A stretch of DNA of 64,000 nucleotides from Sporosarcina sp. Te-1 (GCF_017498505.1 NZ_CP071798.1:2625501-2689500), one strand, 5' to 3'. Shown: positions 46,352 through 54,615, counted from the first letter of the stretch. Program-made: numbers and translations. The notes: generated by a model from the sequence alone, not told the origin.

Positions 46352-46942
46352 TTATGCTCGGATACAAATCGAGTCGATATGATAGTGAATGGTTCTCCGG
46401 ACCTTCTCTGCATCCAATCGTTCCGGCTCCAGCAATGCATGGATGGCAATGCCGTCAATTAAGGAATAGAGCCGCTCCACCTCCAGTTCCAAATTTAGAC
46501 CTGGTTTTAATAATGAGAGTTGGTTCAAGTAATAGATCAATTTTTGAATACCTTCCCGAATTCCATCATCCGGAATAGGCAGCTCATTTTTCCGATGATG
46601 AACATACGCAACGAAAGCAAACCAGACCTGCATTTCTGCCCGGGTCTCTTCGTTGAGCGGAACAATTTCATAAAGCACCGCCAATACCATTTCCCTCGGC
46701 GGCAAATTTCTTTTTACGACGGCTTCTATTCGGGCTGTCGCCCTTTCCGTCACCAGTGTCATCGCATAGACTAGCAAGTCATCCTGGGTAGAAAAATAAT
46801 GACGGAGCGCTCCGAGCGAGAGCCCCGCTTCTTCCGCTATATTTCTCACTGTCGCCCCTTCCATTCCTTTATCCAAAATGACCCGCCACATCGCCTGCGC
46901 GATTTGCTGTTTCCGCTCGTCATGATTAATTATTTTTGGCAT
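46352..46942 (-). CDS. TetR-family transcriptional regulator
   Basis: The 196-residue protein has an N-terminal helix-turn-helix (ATVRNIAEEAGLSLGALRHYFSTQDDLLVYAM) followed by an all-helical ligand domain. The N terminus resembles BetI/PfmR-type regulators. It is divergent from the membrane protein at 47056, with palindromic operators between them, so it probably represses that gene and itself. The ligand is unknown. Confidence 0.9.
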   Translation of the reverse strand: MPKIINHDERKQQIAQAMWRVILDKGMEGATVRNIAEEAGLSLGALRHYFSTQDDLLVYAMTLVTERATARIEAVVKRNLPPREMVLAVLYEIVPLNEETRAEMQVWFAFVAYVHHRKNELPIPDDGIREGIQKLIYYLNQLSLLKPGLNLELEVERLYSLIDGIAIHALLEPERLDAEKVRRTIHYHIDSICIRA

Positions 46943-47040
46943 ATATACAGTGTAGAATAAATACGAGTTTTTAACAATACACTTGTATTAATTAAACATG
47001 TTATGGTACGATGCACTTAAACAATACAACTGTACTAAAT
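46943..47040. promoter_or_regulatory. Divergent operator-promoter region for the TetR-type regulator
   Basis: AATACACTTGTATT (46976-46989) is a perfect palindrome, and AATACAACTGTACT (47023-47036) is a near copy. Another related half site (TACAGTGTA) lies near 46946. TTGTAT and TACGAT at 18 nt could serve the plus-strand gene. The first palindrome overlaps that -35 and also a TTGTTA/TACACT pair (N17) for the regulator. Confidence 0.6.
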
Positions 47041-47055
47041 AAAAGAGGTGTTTCT

Positions 47056-47607
47056 GTGAATTTTATTGCTTGGACGATCATCGCCTGTGAAATCGGCTTT
47101 TGGGTCGTCATTCTTGCTGGTCTCATCACTCGATATGTGTTTAACAAGAAACGGCTTGGCCTATTTTTTCTCGCTCTTACCCCAGTCATCGATTTACTGT
47201 TGCTTCTCGTCACCGCCACCGATTTGTATAACGGGGCCGTGGCAACCCAAGTACACGCCATTGCCGCCATTTATCTCGGCGTGTCCATTGCTTTTGGAAA
47301 GAGCATGATTCGCTGGGCAGATGAACGGTTTCTCTACTATGTAAAAAAACAAGGCAGCAAACCGGTGAAGAAGACGGGTTACGCACATGCACGGCATTCC
47401 ATGAAAGGTTCCTTGCAGCATGTGCTGGCTTTTTTGATCGGAGGGGCATTTCTCCTCGCCATGATTTATTTCATCGGCGATGCAGGAAAAACGCAAGCGT
47501 TATACGACATGGGTAGATTATGGGCACTCATTTTAGGCATCGATATCGTCATATCTATCTCCTACTTTATCTGGCCTCGGCCTGAGAGGGTTAAAAAGCA
47601 TTCATAA
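47056..47607 (+). CDS. Membrane protein controlled by the divergent TetR regulator
   Basis: The 183-residue product has five hydrophobic segments (FIAWTIIACEIGFWVVILAGLI; LGLFFLALTPVIDLLLLLV; VHAIAAIYLGVSIAFG; VLAFLIGGAFLLAMIYFIG; LWALILGIDIVISISYFIW). The GTG at 47056 follows AAAAGAGGTG. No transporter family signature is evident to me. By context it is probably induced when the TetR regulator binds its ligand, possibly a membrane-active compound. Confidence 0.75.
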   Translation: MNFIAWTIIACEIGFWVVILAGLITRYVFNKKRLGLFFLALTPVIDLLLLLVTATDLYNGAVATQVHAIAAIYLGVSIAFGKSMIRWADERFLYYVKKQGSKPVKKTGYAHARHSMKGSLQHVLAFLIGGAFLLAMIYFIGDAGKTQALYDMGRLWALILGIDIVISISYFIWPRPERVKKHS

Positions 47608-47610
47608 GGG

Positions 47611-47637
47611 ACCGGTCCAATCATGGATCGGTTTTTT
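47611..47637 (+). terminator. Terminator of the 47056-47607 gene
   Basis: ACCGGTCC and GGATCGGT pair over 8 bp (one G-U) with a 6-nt loop, followed by T6. Confidence 0.8.
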
Positions 47638-47829
47638 ATGATGAGTCCAGGGGAGTTAGGTTAGTTTTCGGATTGGTTATCAGATACAAAGCGTAAATCA
47701 GGTTTAATGAGCGAATAAAAACATTACGAAAGCTGTTTCTTCTGCTTACACACAGCTATTTCCTATGATCTTCCAATTATTCTAGAGTTCTGGAGGCATT
47801 TCATTGCGAACCTGCCTGCGAAAGATTTG

Positions 47830-48005
47830 TTTATGCGCGGGGTTCGTAAGGTTATGCGCGGATTTGCTACAGTTATGCGCGGGACTCGTAGGGTTATGCG
47901 CGGATTTACAACAGTTATGCGCGGAGACCCTGGTTTTATGCGCGGGTTTGCTATGGTTACGCGCGAGGCTCGTAGAGTTATGCGCGGGTTTGCAGTCTTA
48001 TGCGC
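47830..48005 (+). repeat. Array 2: nine TTATGCGCG cores at 21-bp period
   Basis: Cores start at 47830, 47851, 47872, 47893, 47914, 47935, 47956 (TTACGCGCG), 47977 and 47997. Eight are exactly 21 bp apart. The 12-bp spacers fall into alternating types (GATTTGCTACAG-like and GACTCGTAGGG-like), giving a 42-bp higher-order period. The array lies between convergent genes, next to the wrbA terminator. Confidence 0.92.
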
Positions 48006-48021
48006 TCTCTTTATCCAAAAA

Positions 48022-48046
48022 TAAAAACCGGCTCATCGCCGGTTTT
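48022..48046. terminator. Terminator of the mhqO-mhqD-wrbA operon
   Basis: AAAAACCGGC and GCCGGTTTTT form a 10-bp perfect stem with a 5-nt loop. On the minus strand it is followed by ATTTTTGG. Confidence 0.85.
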
Positions 48047-48651
48047 TACGATTCCATATTTTTCAAAGCTTTTGCTACTTGTACAGTGCGTTTTGCCTGA
48101 TGTTTGACCGCGTCTTGAACATCCTCAATCATTTTACCATCCTGACCGACAGTAACACTCGTGCCATACGGGTTGCCACCTGCACCGAATGTAACGGGAT
48201 CTGTGTAACCCGGCGCTACTACGATGGCACCCCAGTGATATATGGTTGTATAAAGAGACAGGATGGTCGCCTCTTGGCCGCCGTGCGGATTTTGAGCGGA
48301 CGACATGGCGCTGACTGCTTTGTTTGCCAGCTTTCCTTTTGCCCAAAGACCGCCAGTCGTATCCAGGAAGTTCTTCATTTGCCCCGGCATATTGCCGAAA
48401 CGTGTAGGCACGCTGAAAATGATGGCATCCGCCCATTCGAGATCATCCGGTTTGACTTCGGGCACATCCTTGGTCGCTTCCACATTCGCTTTCCACGCTG
48501 GGTTAGAGTCAATGGCTTCTTGTGGAGCTGTCTCTGCCGCTTTTACAATTCGCACCTCAGACCCAGCTTCCTTTGCAGCTTCTGCTGCCCACTTTGCCAA
48601 TTGATAATTGGTACCGCCTGAACTGTAATAGACAATTGCTGTTTTCACCAA
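48046..48651 (-). CDS. wrbA: NAD(P)H:quinone oxidoreductase, WrbA type
   Basis: This flavodoxin-like FMN enzyme reduces quinones by two electrons. The 201-residue protein has the FMN phosphate loop (IVYYSSGGTNYQLA) and the WrbA insert motif PTRFGNMPGQMKNFLDTTGGLW. It is the third gene of mhqO-mhqD-wrbA (12-nt gap), so it should be induced by quinone stress via the MhqR-type box at 50238-50255. Confidence 0.94.
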   Translation of the reverse strand: MVKTAIVYYSSGGTNYQLAKWAAEAAKEAGSEVRIVKAAETAPQEAIDSNPAWKANVEATKDVPEVKPDDLEWADAIIFSVPTRFGNMPGQMKNFLDTTGGLWAKGKLANKAVSAMSSAQNPHGGQEATILSLYTTIYHWGAIVVAPGYTDPVTFGAGGNPYGTSVTVGQDGKMIEDVQDAVKHQAKRTVQVAKALKNMES

Positions 48652-48663
48652 TTTCCAACACCT

Positions 48664-49269
48664 CTATTTCACATTTTTTTCATACCACTTTGCCGCTGCC
48701 ACTACTTCCGTCTGCGTCAGCGAATGTCCGTTCATTTCCCAATGGACTTCCGTTTTCGCGCCAGCACCCACGAGCAAGTTCTCTAAATCCATTGTCTCTT
48801 GCGCAGGACAGATTGGGTCATTTTTTCCAGCCGTAATGAACACAGGGATACCCGTTAGATCAGGTAAGTCAATGCCGCGTCGAGGAACCATGGGATGGTG
48901 TAGAATCGCACCCTTCAATGAATCAGCATAGTGAAACAACAAACTCGCCGCGATATTAGCACCATTCGAATAGCCGACAGCCACAATATTGGATCTGTCA
49001 AAGCCATACTCCTCCGCCGCCTCATCCAAAAATGCGTTAAGTTCCTTTGTTCGATAAATCAGATCTTCTTCATCAAACACACCTTCTGCAAGCCGTTTGA
49101 AAAAGCGGGGCATTCCGTTCTCCAGTACATTTCCCCGGACACTTAAGATAGAGACTTCTTCATCAATCATTCGTCCCAATGGCAACAGATCCTGTTCCGT
49201 TCCACCAGTTCCATGGAGTAACAATAGCGTTGGCTTCTGCGAGTTTCCCTTTTGAAAGATATGTTTCAT
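48664..49269 (-). CDS. mhqD: MhqD-like carboxylesterase/hydrolase
   Basis: The 201-residue alpha/beta hydrolase has the oxyanion loop LLLHGTGGTEQDLLPL, nucleophile elbow GYSNGAN, acid in AGKNDPICP and His in MNGHSLT. It overlaps mhqO by 4 nt. Homologues take part in resistance to methylhydroquinone; the substrate is inferred from the operon. Confidence 0.88.
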   Translation of the reverse strand: MKHIFQKGNSQKPTLLLLHGTGGTEQDLLPLGRMIDEEVSILSVRGNVLENGMPRFFKRLAEGVFDEEDLIYRTKELNAFLDEAAEEYGFDRSNIVAVGYSNGANIAASLLFHYADSLKGAILHHPMVPRRGIDLPDLTGIPVFITAGKNDPICPAQETMDLENLLVGAGAKTEVHWEMNGHSLTQTEVVAAAKWYEKNVK

Positions 49270-50207
49270 TCATTTCCGCTCCTTTCACGAACTGTAAAGG
49301 GGATGAGGGTTTCATTCAGCCGTTCCCGATACTGTTCATACTGAGGAGGCAGCATCAAGGAAGAGCCCATTGTTTCAAGCGCTTCGTCAATGGCAAAGCC
49401 AGGTGGATCCGTTGCGATTTCAAATAAAATGTTGCCCGGTTCTTGAAAGTAGATTGATGTAAAATAGTTACGATCTTGAACAGGAGTTACGTTCAGACCT
49501 TTCTCCTGTAATAGTTTGGTCCATTCCTGCTGATCATAAACATCCTTCGCCCGGAAAGCGATATGATGGACAACGCCCACTCCCATACCGCCGCGCCCTT
49601 TTGGTGACATACGCAAATCGACTTGATTCCCAATAGAGGCTTCTGATTCGAAACGGATCATGTCACCTTCTCTGCCAATCTGTTCAAAGCCCATTTCGGT
49701 CAGAAGTTTGGCTGTTTCCTCTGGCCTGGATGAAAGAAGTGTTGCTGCAGCGAATCCACTAATCGCCTCTTTTTCTGACATGCCAGAGAACGACCATTGG
49801 TTCGCAGGGACATTTTCCCTTTCTACAAGCTCCAACCGCAGGCCATGCGGATCAGAAAATGATAAGTACTGTTCGTGAAAGCGACTTTCTATAGTGAAAG
49901 GGATTTGATGGTCCTGTAATCTGTTTTCCCAGAAATGAAATGATCCATTCGGTATAGCAAATGCAGTTACCCCGACTTGTCCATCTCCAATTTGTCCCTG
50001 ATAGGCATCCGCCCAGTTGAAGAACGTCATAATAGTGCCAGGTTCTCCTGTTTCATTTCCAAAATACAAGTGATACGTACCTGGATCGTCAAAGTTCACA
50101 GTTTTTTTTACTAGACGCAAGCCCAGGACGCCTGCATAAAAATCAGCGTTTTCCTGAGGGTGGCCAACGATTGCGGTTATATGATGAATTCCAGCCGTTT
50201 TCTTCAT
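49266..50207 (-). CDS. mhqO: MhqO/MhqA-like ring-cleaving dioxygenase (VOC family)
   Basis: The 313-residue protein has two glyoxalase/VOC modules (IHHITAIVGHPQENADFYAGVLGLRLVKKT; VHHIAFRAKDVYDQQEW), with metal-ligand His and Glu positions retained. It would open hydroquinone or catechol-like rings. The ATG at 50207 follows GAGGTG; the longer upstream frame runs through the operator and promoter and is not coding. It is first in the operon, directly behind the MhqR-type box. Confidence 0.9.
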   Translation of the reverse strand: MKKTAGIHHITAIVGHPQENADFYAGVLGLRLVKKTVNFDDPGTYHLYFGNETGEPGTIMTFFNWADAYQGQIGDGQVGVTAFAIPNGSFHFWENRLQDHQIPFTIESRFHEQYLSFSDPHGLRLELVERENVPANQWSFSGMSEKEAISGFAAATLLSSRPEETAKLLTEMGFEQIGREGDMIRFESEASIGNQVDLRMSPKGRGGMGVGVVHHIAFRAKDVYDQQEWTKLLQEKGLNVTPVQDRNYFTSIYFQEPGNILFEIATDPPGFAIDEALETMGSSLMLPPQYEQYRERLNETLIPFTVRERSGNE

Positions 50208-50237
50208 TGCGTACACCTCATATATCTTGAAATAAAA

Positions 50238-50284
50238 TATCTTGAATTCGAGATAATAGTACCAAATTGAAAACTTCCTGTCAA
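50238..50284 (-). promoter_or_regulatory. mhqO promoter with MhqR-type operator
   Basis: TTGACA (50284-50279) and TACTAT (50261-50256) are spaced 17 nt apart. Immediately after comes TATCTCGAATTCAAGATA (50255-50238), an 18-bp inverted repeat with a single mismatched pair that fits the B. subtilis MhqR box as I recall it. No mhqR gene is in the window. Confidence 0.8.
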
Positions 50285-50307
50285 AAAAGAAGTTTTCAAT
50301 CATCCGC

Positions 50308-51504
50308 TCACTCGAAGTTCGAGCAGCGCCAATAGTGATAGGCAATGATATCCGACATGAAGGCAAGCCCTTTGCTCTCCACCTGTAAGATCGGCTCCCA
50401 TTCTCCATCTTCTCCACGGGATAAGTAAATCTCATGATCTGGTGCAGGATCAAAATAGCCGGAGATGTCAAATGTGCCATGACGCCGCAGCACAGCTTTC
50501 ACTTCATAATCTATAGTGGGAGCCGTCGTTAACGGGTTACCGACCGAGTGTTCCAATAGGAAGCCCGATTCCTCCTTCCTATGATCCAGCCGTTTCAATC
50601 CAATGCCGTCTGGTGAGGCGGTCTTTTTCTCTTTAAATTGCTTGAGATAATCGTACGCAATGGAAGGCCCGACTTCCTTGGTAAACGTCATGGGATGTTT
50701 TTCAAGATCATAGGCCAGTTCAATATCGACCCGTGTGCGGTATGACTCTCCATTGGGATCAAAGCCACGGCCATCTCCATGAAAATAATGATTCGGCGAT
50801 AACAAATTTGGATTTTTCACCCATTCATCCCTCAAAAAAGTTGTATAACGGAACTTCCAACGGTTAACGGGTCTCAACTCACGCTCTCGTTGGTTTACCG
50901 GGAGAAGCAAGTCACTCGGCTTTCCAATCCACTTGATCATCGAAAATGTTTCCGAAGCTGTCTCCTTCTGACTTGTCGATGGATTCAGCACCCCGTAAAT
51001 AGAAGAAAATATAGACTTCAATGTTGTCAGTTTTTCTTCGGATTCTACCAGCGGCCGTTTTGCCCGAATTGCATAGGCGTATGGCCGATCTAACGAAATA
51101 TCTCGGTCGATATAACGATTTGAACTGACCGTTCCCACCAACTCGCCGTTTCGAAACACTTCATATTCTTCAATGTCCTTGATTCGCTCCCAAGAAAGGG
51201 CGATTTGTGTTTTTGCGACGATTGTTGTCATGACTAGTGATTGCAACGGATTTTCAATGTTTTTCTCTTCGGCAAAAGCAGATGTTTGCATCGCAATGAC
51301 ATCGACAACCCCATTATTGACGACCCGTTCAATCGTATAGTGATACAGTTTGCCGTGTTTGAAGTCGCCGTCCTGAAATTCCGGCACGGATCCTTCATAT
51401 AAATGTTCGCCATCTTTATATACATGGTAGAAGCCCCCGACATCATTCCATGTGAAAGAAATCAAATCAGGTTCGTGTTTTACATGTTTAATTTCAAAGT
51501 TCAT
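50308..51504 (-). CDS. DUF3238-like protein with fibronectin-type repeats
   Basis: The 398-residue protein lacks a signal peptide. Residues about 1-75 and 85-160 look like two fibronectin-III-like beta domains (FTWNDVGGFYHVYKDGEHLYEG; LSWERIKDIEEYEVFRNGELVG). The C-terminal half contains FHGDGRGFDPNGESYRTRVDIELAYD, which I associate with DUF3238. Function is unknown. It lies directly upstream of the mhqO promoter and is probably monocistronic. Confidence 0.65.
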   Translation of the reverse strand: MNFEIKHVKHEPDLISFTWNDVGGFYHVYKDGEHLYEGSVPEFQDGDFKHGKLYHYTIERVVNNGVVDVIAMQTSAFAEEKNIENPLQSLVMTTIVAKTQIALSWERIKDIEEYEVFRNGELVGTVSSNRYIDRDISLDRPYAYAIRAKRPLVESEEKLTTLKSIFSSIYGVLNPSTSQKETASETFSMIKWIGKPSDLLLPVNQRERELRPVNRWKFRYTTFLRDEWVKNPNLLSPNHYFHGDGRGFDPNGESYRTRVDIELAYDLEKHPMTFTKEVGPSIAYDYLKQFKEKKTASPDGIGLKRLDHRKEESGFLLEHSVGNPLTTAPTIDYEVKAVLRRHGTFDISGYFDPAPDHEIYLSRGEDGEWEPILQVESKGLAFMSDIIAYHYWRCSNFE

Positions 51505-51644
51505 GGCTCCGTCCTCCTCCTTACCATTGTGATGTACTTTTCATGCCATTAAACATAAAGGTCCACATAGTACGTCAATGCCCTTCTCCTCTCCCTATGA
51601 AACGTGATAGCATTACACAGGGTTCCCACCACCGAATGCCAAAG

Positions 51645-51680
51645 AACCGTTCGGCCTTTTTTACAGCCGAACGGTTTCTT
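51645..51680. terminator. Terminator after the ABC-F gene
   Basis: AACCGTTCGGC (51645-51655) and GCCGAACGGTT (51666-51676) form a perfect 11-bp stem. The minus-strand downstream tract is CTTTGG; the plus strand has TTCTTTG. Confidence 0.65.
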
Positions 51681-51688
51681 TGTATGAC

Positions 51689-53347
51689 TTACCCTTTTAG
51701 TTCTTTCAATCTCCTACTTATCTCGTGAAATGCTGCATCCAATTTCTGATATCGATCACTTCCCGGCAATTCCATACTTAATTGGCCCAAAACTGCTTGC
51801 AGCTCGGTCTCAAGACGAAGGCGGTCCTCCGGTGTTTTCCTCTCATCCGGCGCCGTATTCCTTTCCGCCCATTCTTGCAATGTGACGGGACGTTTCTGTA
51901 CCGTGCCCTTTTCAAATAGCAGCAGACCTTTCGCCAGCTTATCGACGAAATAACGGTCATGGGAAGCAATGAGCAATGTGCCGGGAAAGGCTTCCAATGT
52001 TTTCTCCAGTTGCTCCCGGGACGGTAAATCAAGATGGTTCGTCGGCTCATCCAGCAACAAAACATCAGTTCCTTCCAAAATGAACTGCATCAGTTTCACT
52101 TTGACCCGTTCACCCTGGCTTAATTCACCTAACTTCAATCCCCAATGGGTCTCGGTCAAACCAAGATTCGCCAGCTGGGTCCGCAATTTCCCCTGTTCAG
52201 CAAATGAACTTCTATGAAAATGCTCCGCCATTGTCATCTCTTCAGGCAAATCAAGTACAGCCTGGCTCATATAGCCGATTGATAATCCGTTGGACAGCCA
52301 AACATCTCCTTCACACGTTACGCTCCCAGTCAAAATGGAAAACAGCGTGGATTTGCCGCTTCCATTCGGTCCGATCAATGCCAACCGTTCGCCTGCCTGG
52401 ACTGTGAAGCTGACTTGTGAAAAGAGCTCATTTTGTCCATATGTTTTCCGGACATCTTTTAATTCCATGACACGATGGCCCTTTTTACGTTCCCCTTTGA
52501 CATCAAACCACACGGTCGTTTCTTCGACCGGCTTCTCAATCCGCTCTTTCTCCAATTTGGCTTCCAACCGTTTTTGCATAGAGCGAATTTGGACGTCCTT
52601 CTTTTTTGCTTTGACTCGAAAATACTCTTTCGTCCCGCCCTTTTTGGTCGAATCCGCATGGGCTTTGGCCGACCATTCTTTCAGCTGTGCAATTTGTTCC
52701 TGTACTTGTTTGATTTCCCGTTGCTGTTTTTCATAGTGATGGGTCTGAACCGCTCGCGCATGCTCTTTTTTCTCTCGGTAGCTTGTATAGTTTCCTGTAT
52801 AGGCGGTTATCTTTCCGGACTCCAATTCCAGCACATAATCTGCAATCTGATCGATGAAGTGGCGGTCATGTGACACAATGATATAAGTGGCGGTCTTTTG
52901 ATTTATAATGCGGATCAATTCCTCCAGACTTTCCGCATCCATATGATTCGTCGGTTCATCGAGCAATACAAGTTGGCTGTTTCGGGAAAGAGCGGCCGAC
53001 AAACGCAGTTTCATCCGCTCGCCTCCACTCGCCGTTCCATATTGGACATGGTCTGGAATATGCCACTTGGAACGGTAGGCGTACATCTCTCCCGTTTCCT
53101 CCCGGTCGCCCTCCTTCCGTTGCTCCTGTTTAAAATACGTCAGACTCGGGGGTGAGCCCACCCAATTGATGGCGCCCGAAGTGGGAGTCAGTTCTCCTGC
53201 CAAAATAGACAATAAAGTTGATTTACCCGCCCCATTCGCTCCGACGATGGCTATACATGAGCCTTGGGGCAATTCGGCTGACACATCTTCCAAGATCGTT
53301 TTTTCACCGATTTTATAATTTATTTCTTTAATTTTCCCTATCAGCAT
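51689..53347 (-). CDS. ABC-F ribosome protection protein, VmlR/Vga/Lsa-like
   Basis: The 552-residue protein has two ATPase domains (Walker A GANGAGKST and GPNGSGKST; signatures ASGGERMKL and LSQGERVKV; Walker B LVLLDEPTNHMD and VLLLDEPTNHLD) joined by a long charged linker of the antibiotic-resistance type, and no membrane domain. Such proteins release lincosamides, streptogramin A and pleuromutilins from ribosomes. The ATG at 53347 follows AGGAGG. The leader contains a terminator/antiterminator pair and a tiny ORF, as in inducible resistance genes. Drug specificity is inferred. Confidence 0.9.
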   Translation of the reverse strand: MLIGKIKEINYKIGEKTILEDVSAELPQGSCIAIVGANGAGKSTLLSILAGELTPTSGAINWVGSPPSLTYFKQEQRKEGDREETGEMYAYRSKWHIPDHVQYGTASGGERMKLRLSAALSRNSQLVLLDEPTNHMDAESLEELIRIINQKTATYIIVSHDRHFIDQIADYVLELESGKITAYTGNYTSYREKKEHARAVQTHHYEKQQREIKQVQEQIAQLKEWSAKAHADSTKKGGTKEYFRVKAKKKDVQIRSMQKRLEAKLEKERIEKPVEETTVWFDVKGERKKGHRVMELKDVRKTYGQNELFSQVSFTVQAGERLALIGPNGSGKSTLFSILTGSVTCEGDVWLSNGLSIGYMSQAVLDLPEEMTMAEHFHRSSFAEQGKLRTQLANLGLTETHWGLKLGELSQGERVKVKLMQFILEGTDVLLLDEPTNHLDLPSREQLEKTLEAFPGTLLIASHDRYFVDKLAKGLLLFEKGTVQKRPVTLQEWAERNTAPDERKTPEDRLRLETELQAVLGQLSMELPGSDRYQKLDAAFHEISRRLKELKG

Positions 53348-53380
53348 ACTGATTCCTCCTATATGGAGGGACAAAAAAAT

Positions 53381-53540
53381 CCCTCCGTTATAGAACGGAA
53401 GGATTAGTCAGGAAATAAACACAAAGAAACCCCGCACAATAGGGCTGCTTTACGTTTGAGTAAAAATGGACAGACTAATCCCGTTTTCCGTTCGAGTAAA
53501 AAATGAATTTCATCGGAAATTAAGATTAGTTAATCACTGT
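53381..53540 (-). promoter_or_regulatory. ABC-F leader: transcription attenuator
   Basis: The minus-strand terminator is CCTTCCGTT-ctat-AACGGAGG (53402-53381) followed by seven T. The upstream segment AACGGAA (53492-53486) and GGATTAGTC (53481-53473) pairs exactly with GACTAATCC (53409-53401) and TTCCGTT (53400-53394). That is an antiterminator that destroys the terminator stem. The leader ORF lies upstream of it. Direct complementarity is visible; induction by drug-stalled ribosomes is inferred. Confidence 0.82.
53526..53537 (-). CDS. Three-codon leader ORF of the ABC-F gene
   Basis: GTG-ATT-AAC-TAA (Met-Ile-Asn) follows GAGGGTGG at proper spacing and lies upstream of the antiterminator. 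Ribosomes stalled on it by antibiotic could favour antitermination. It is too short for gene callers. Its translation is an inference from the ribosome site. Confidence 0.5.
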   Translation of the reverse strand: MIN

Positions 53541-53884
53541 CCACCCTCAGCCCTTTCAATAAATAGTACTCATAGTGTATCATAATCTATTCACACTGTC
53601 ATCAAACTTTTCAGACATTGCAATTAACTCACTCTAATCGCCGGCGGATGAAGAACTGGAAAGTACCAAAGGTCATCCAGTTTTCTGGGTCAGCATCCGT
53701 CCTATGGGCTTATATTACTTGGACTTACCAGCTTCTCCTTGTATTAGCCTCAAAAAGTTGATAGGATAGCTTGCATCGGTGACCATTCACGTAATGAATT
53801 TATTAAATCGACCACGTTATTTCTTATGACGCCTCCCCTGTGCCATAGAATAATAACGGACTATTTTCGTGTACTCACCGATAC
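53541..53884. other. Intergenic stretch upstream of the ABC-F leader
   Basis: It contains the minus-strand promoter of the ABC-F leader (TTGATG near 53606 with TGATAC or TATGAT near 53585). It also holds a plus-strand ORF of 37 codons at 53648-53761 (MKNWKVPKVIQFSGSASVLW start) with a hydrophobic middle and only a weak GGCGG ribosome site. I cannot decide whether that ORF is real. Confidence 0.4.
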
Positions 53885-53916
53885 AGAGCCTCTTTCGTGT
53901 AAGAGAGGCTCTTTTA
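53885..53916 (+). terminator. Plus-strand terminator without an assigned gene
   Basis: AGAGCCTCT (53885-53893) and AGAGGCTCT (53904-53912) form a 9-bp stem followed by TTTTAATT on the plus strand. No recognised plus-strand gene lies upstream; the only candidate is the 37-codon ORF at 53648. On the minus strand no T-run follows. Confidence 0.6.
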
Positions 53917-54465
53917 ATTGGAATACTCATCGGACCAAATCCGTTTTATCTCCACTTTTCCTTCTGTTTGCGTGACTTGATAGACATCTGGATTTGTCAA
54001 CGCTTGCCACTCTTTGAACCCGATCTGTTCATCAAAGCATCGAAGCAGTAACGTCATCAAGTTTCCGTGTGTCACTAAAACCGCATGGGAACCATCCGGC
54101 AGCTCATCCACTACATCACATACCCGGTTCATTGCTTCATTCGAGGATTCCCCTCCTTCATAGACTAAATTCAAGTCAAGAAAGGTGTCCTCCAATTTTA
54201 ATAGCCAATCTTCAAAATCATGCTCGCTCAGGGTCCTCTCAGCCAATCGGCTATCCTCTTCATAATAGATTCCTTTAAGATCAGACAACGGCTGTGCTGT
54301 CATTCTGGCTCGAAGAAAGGGGCTCGTAATGATCCGGTCCACCAGCCTGTCTTCGAAAAAAGCGGCCAGTTTACTAGCTTGCATGACGCCTTTTGCTGTC
54401 AAATCAGCATGAGCGGACTGACCTTCCGCCTCGCAATGCCGTACAATATATATCGTTTTCTCCAT
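53914..54465 (-). CDS. Histidine phosphatase (phosphoglycerate mutase-like)
   Basis: The 183-residue protein has the catalytic motif IVRHCEAEG at the N terminus (RHG/RHC type, phospho-His intermediate), a conserved Arg/Glu region (ITSPFLRARMTAQPL) and the second His in HAVLVTHGNLM. It is a small broad-specificity phosphatase family, and the substrate is unknown. AAGGGAGGA precedes the ATG. Confidence 0.88.
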   Translation of the reverse strand: MEKTIYIVRHCEAEGQSAHADLTAKGVMQASKLAAFFEDRLVDRIITSPFLRARMTAQPLSDLKGIYYEEDSRLAERTLSEHDFEDWLLKLEDTFLDLNLVYEGGESSNEAMNRVCDVVDELPDGSHAVLVTHGNLMTLLLRCFDEQIGFKEWQALTNPDVYQVTQTEGKVEIKRIWSDEYSN

Positions 54466-54615
54466 GAGAAATTCCTCCCTTTTTTATTATTTTCCCTTCT
54501 CAATTTCAGAAGAAACCTTTCACGTAAAAATGATTCCGCATAATCAGTTTATCCCATATTACTATGCATAGGTCTTTCCGTATCAACCATCCTACTTGAA
54601 TAGGAGGTGAGAGTT

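Noticed and set aside
20009..48005. The TTATGCGCG arrays as CRISPR
   Set aside because: The conserved core is only 9 nt with 12-nt spacers, far below CRISPR repeat and spacer lengths, and no cas genes are present.
47804..48100. Plus-strand ORFs of 98 and 65 codons with repeated heptads across array 2
   Set aside because: The 21-bp period keeps several frames open and creates a seven-residue repeat. There is no ribosome site, and the frames run into a terminator and the wrbA 3' end. They are by-products of the array.
50208..50480. N-terminal extension of mhqO
   Set aside because: The extra 91 codons cover the promoter, the MhqR-type operator and the 3' end of the upstream gene. The true start follows GAGGTG at 50207.
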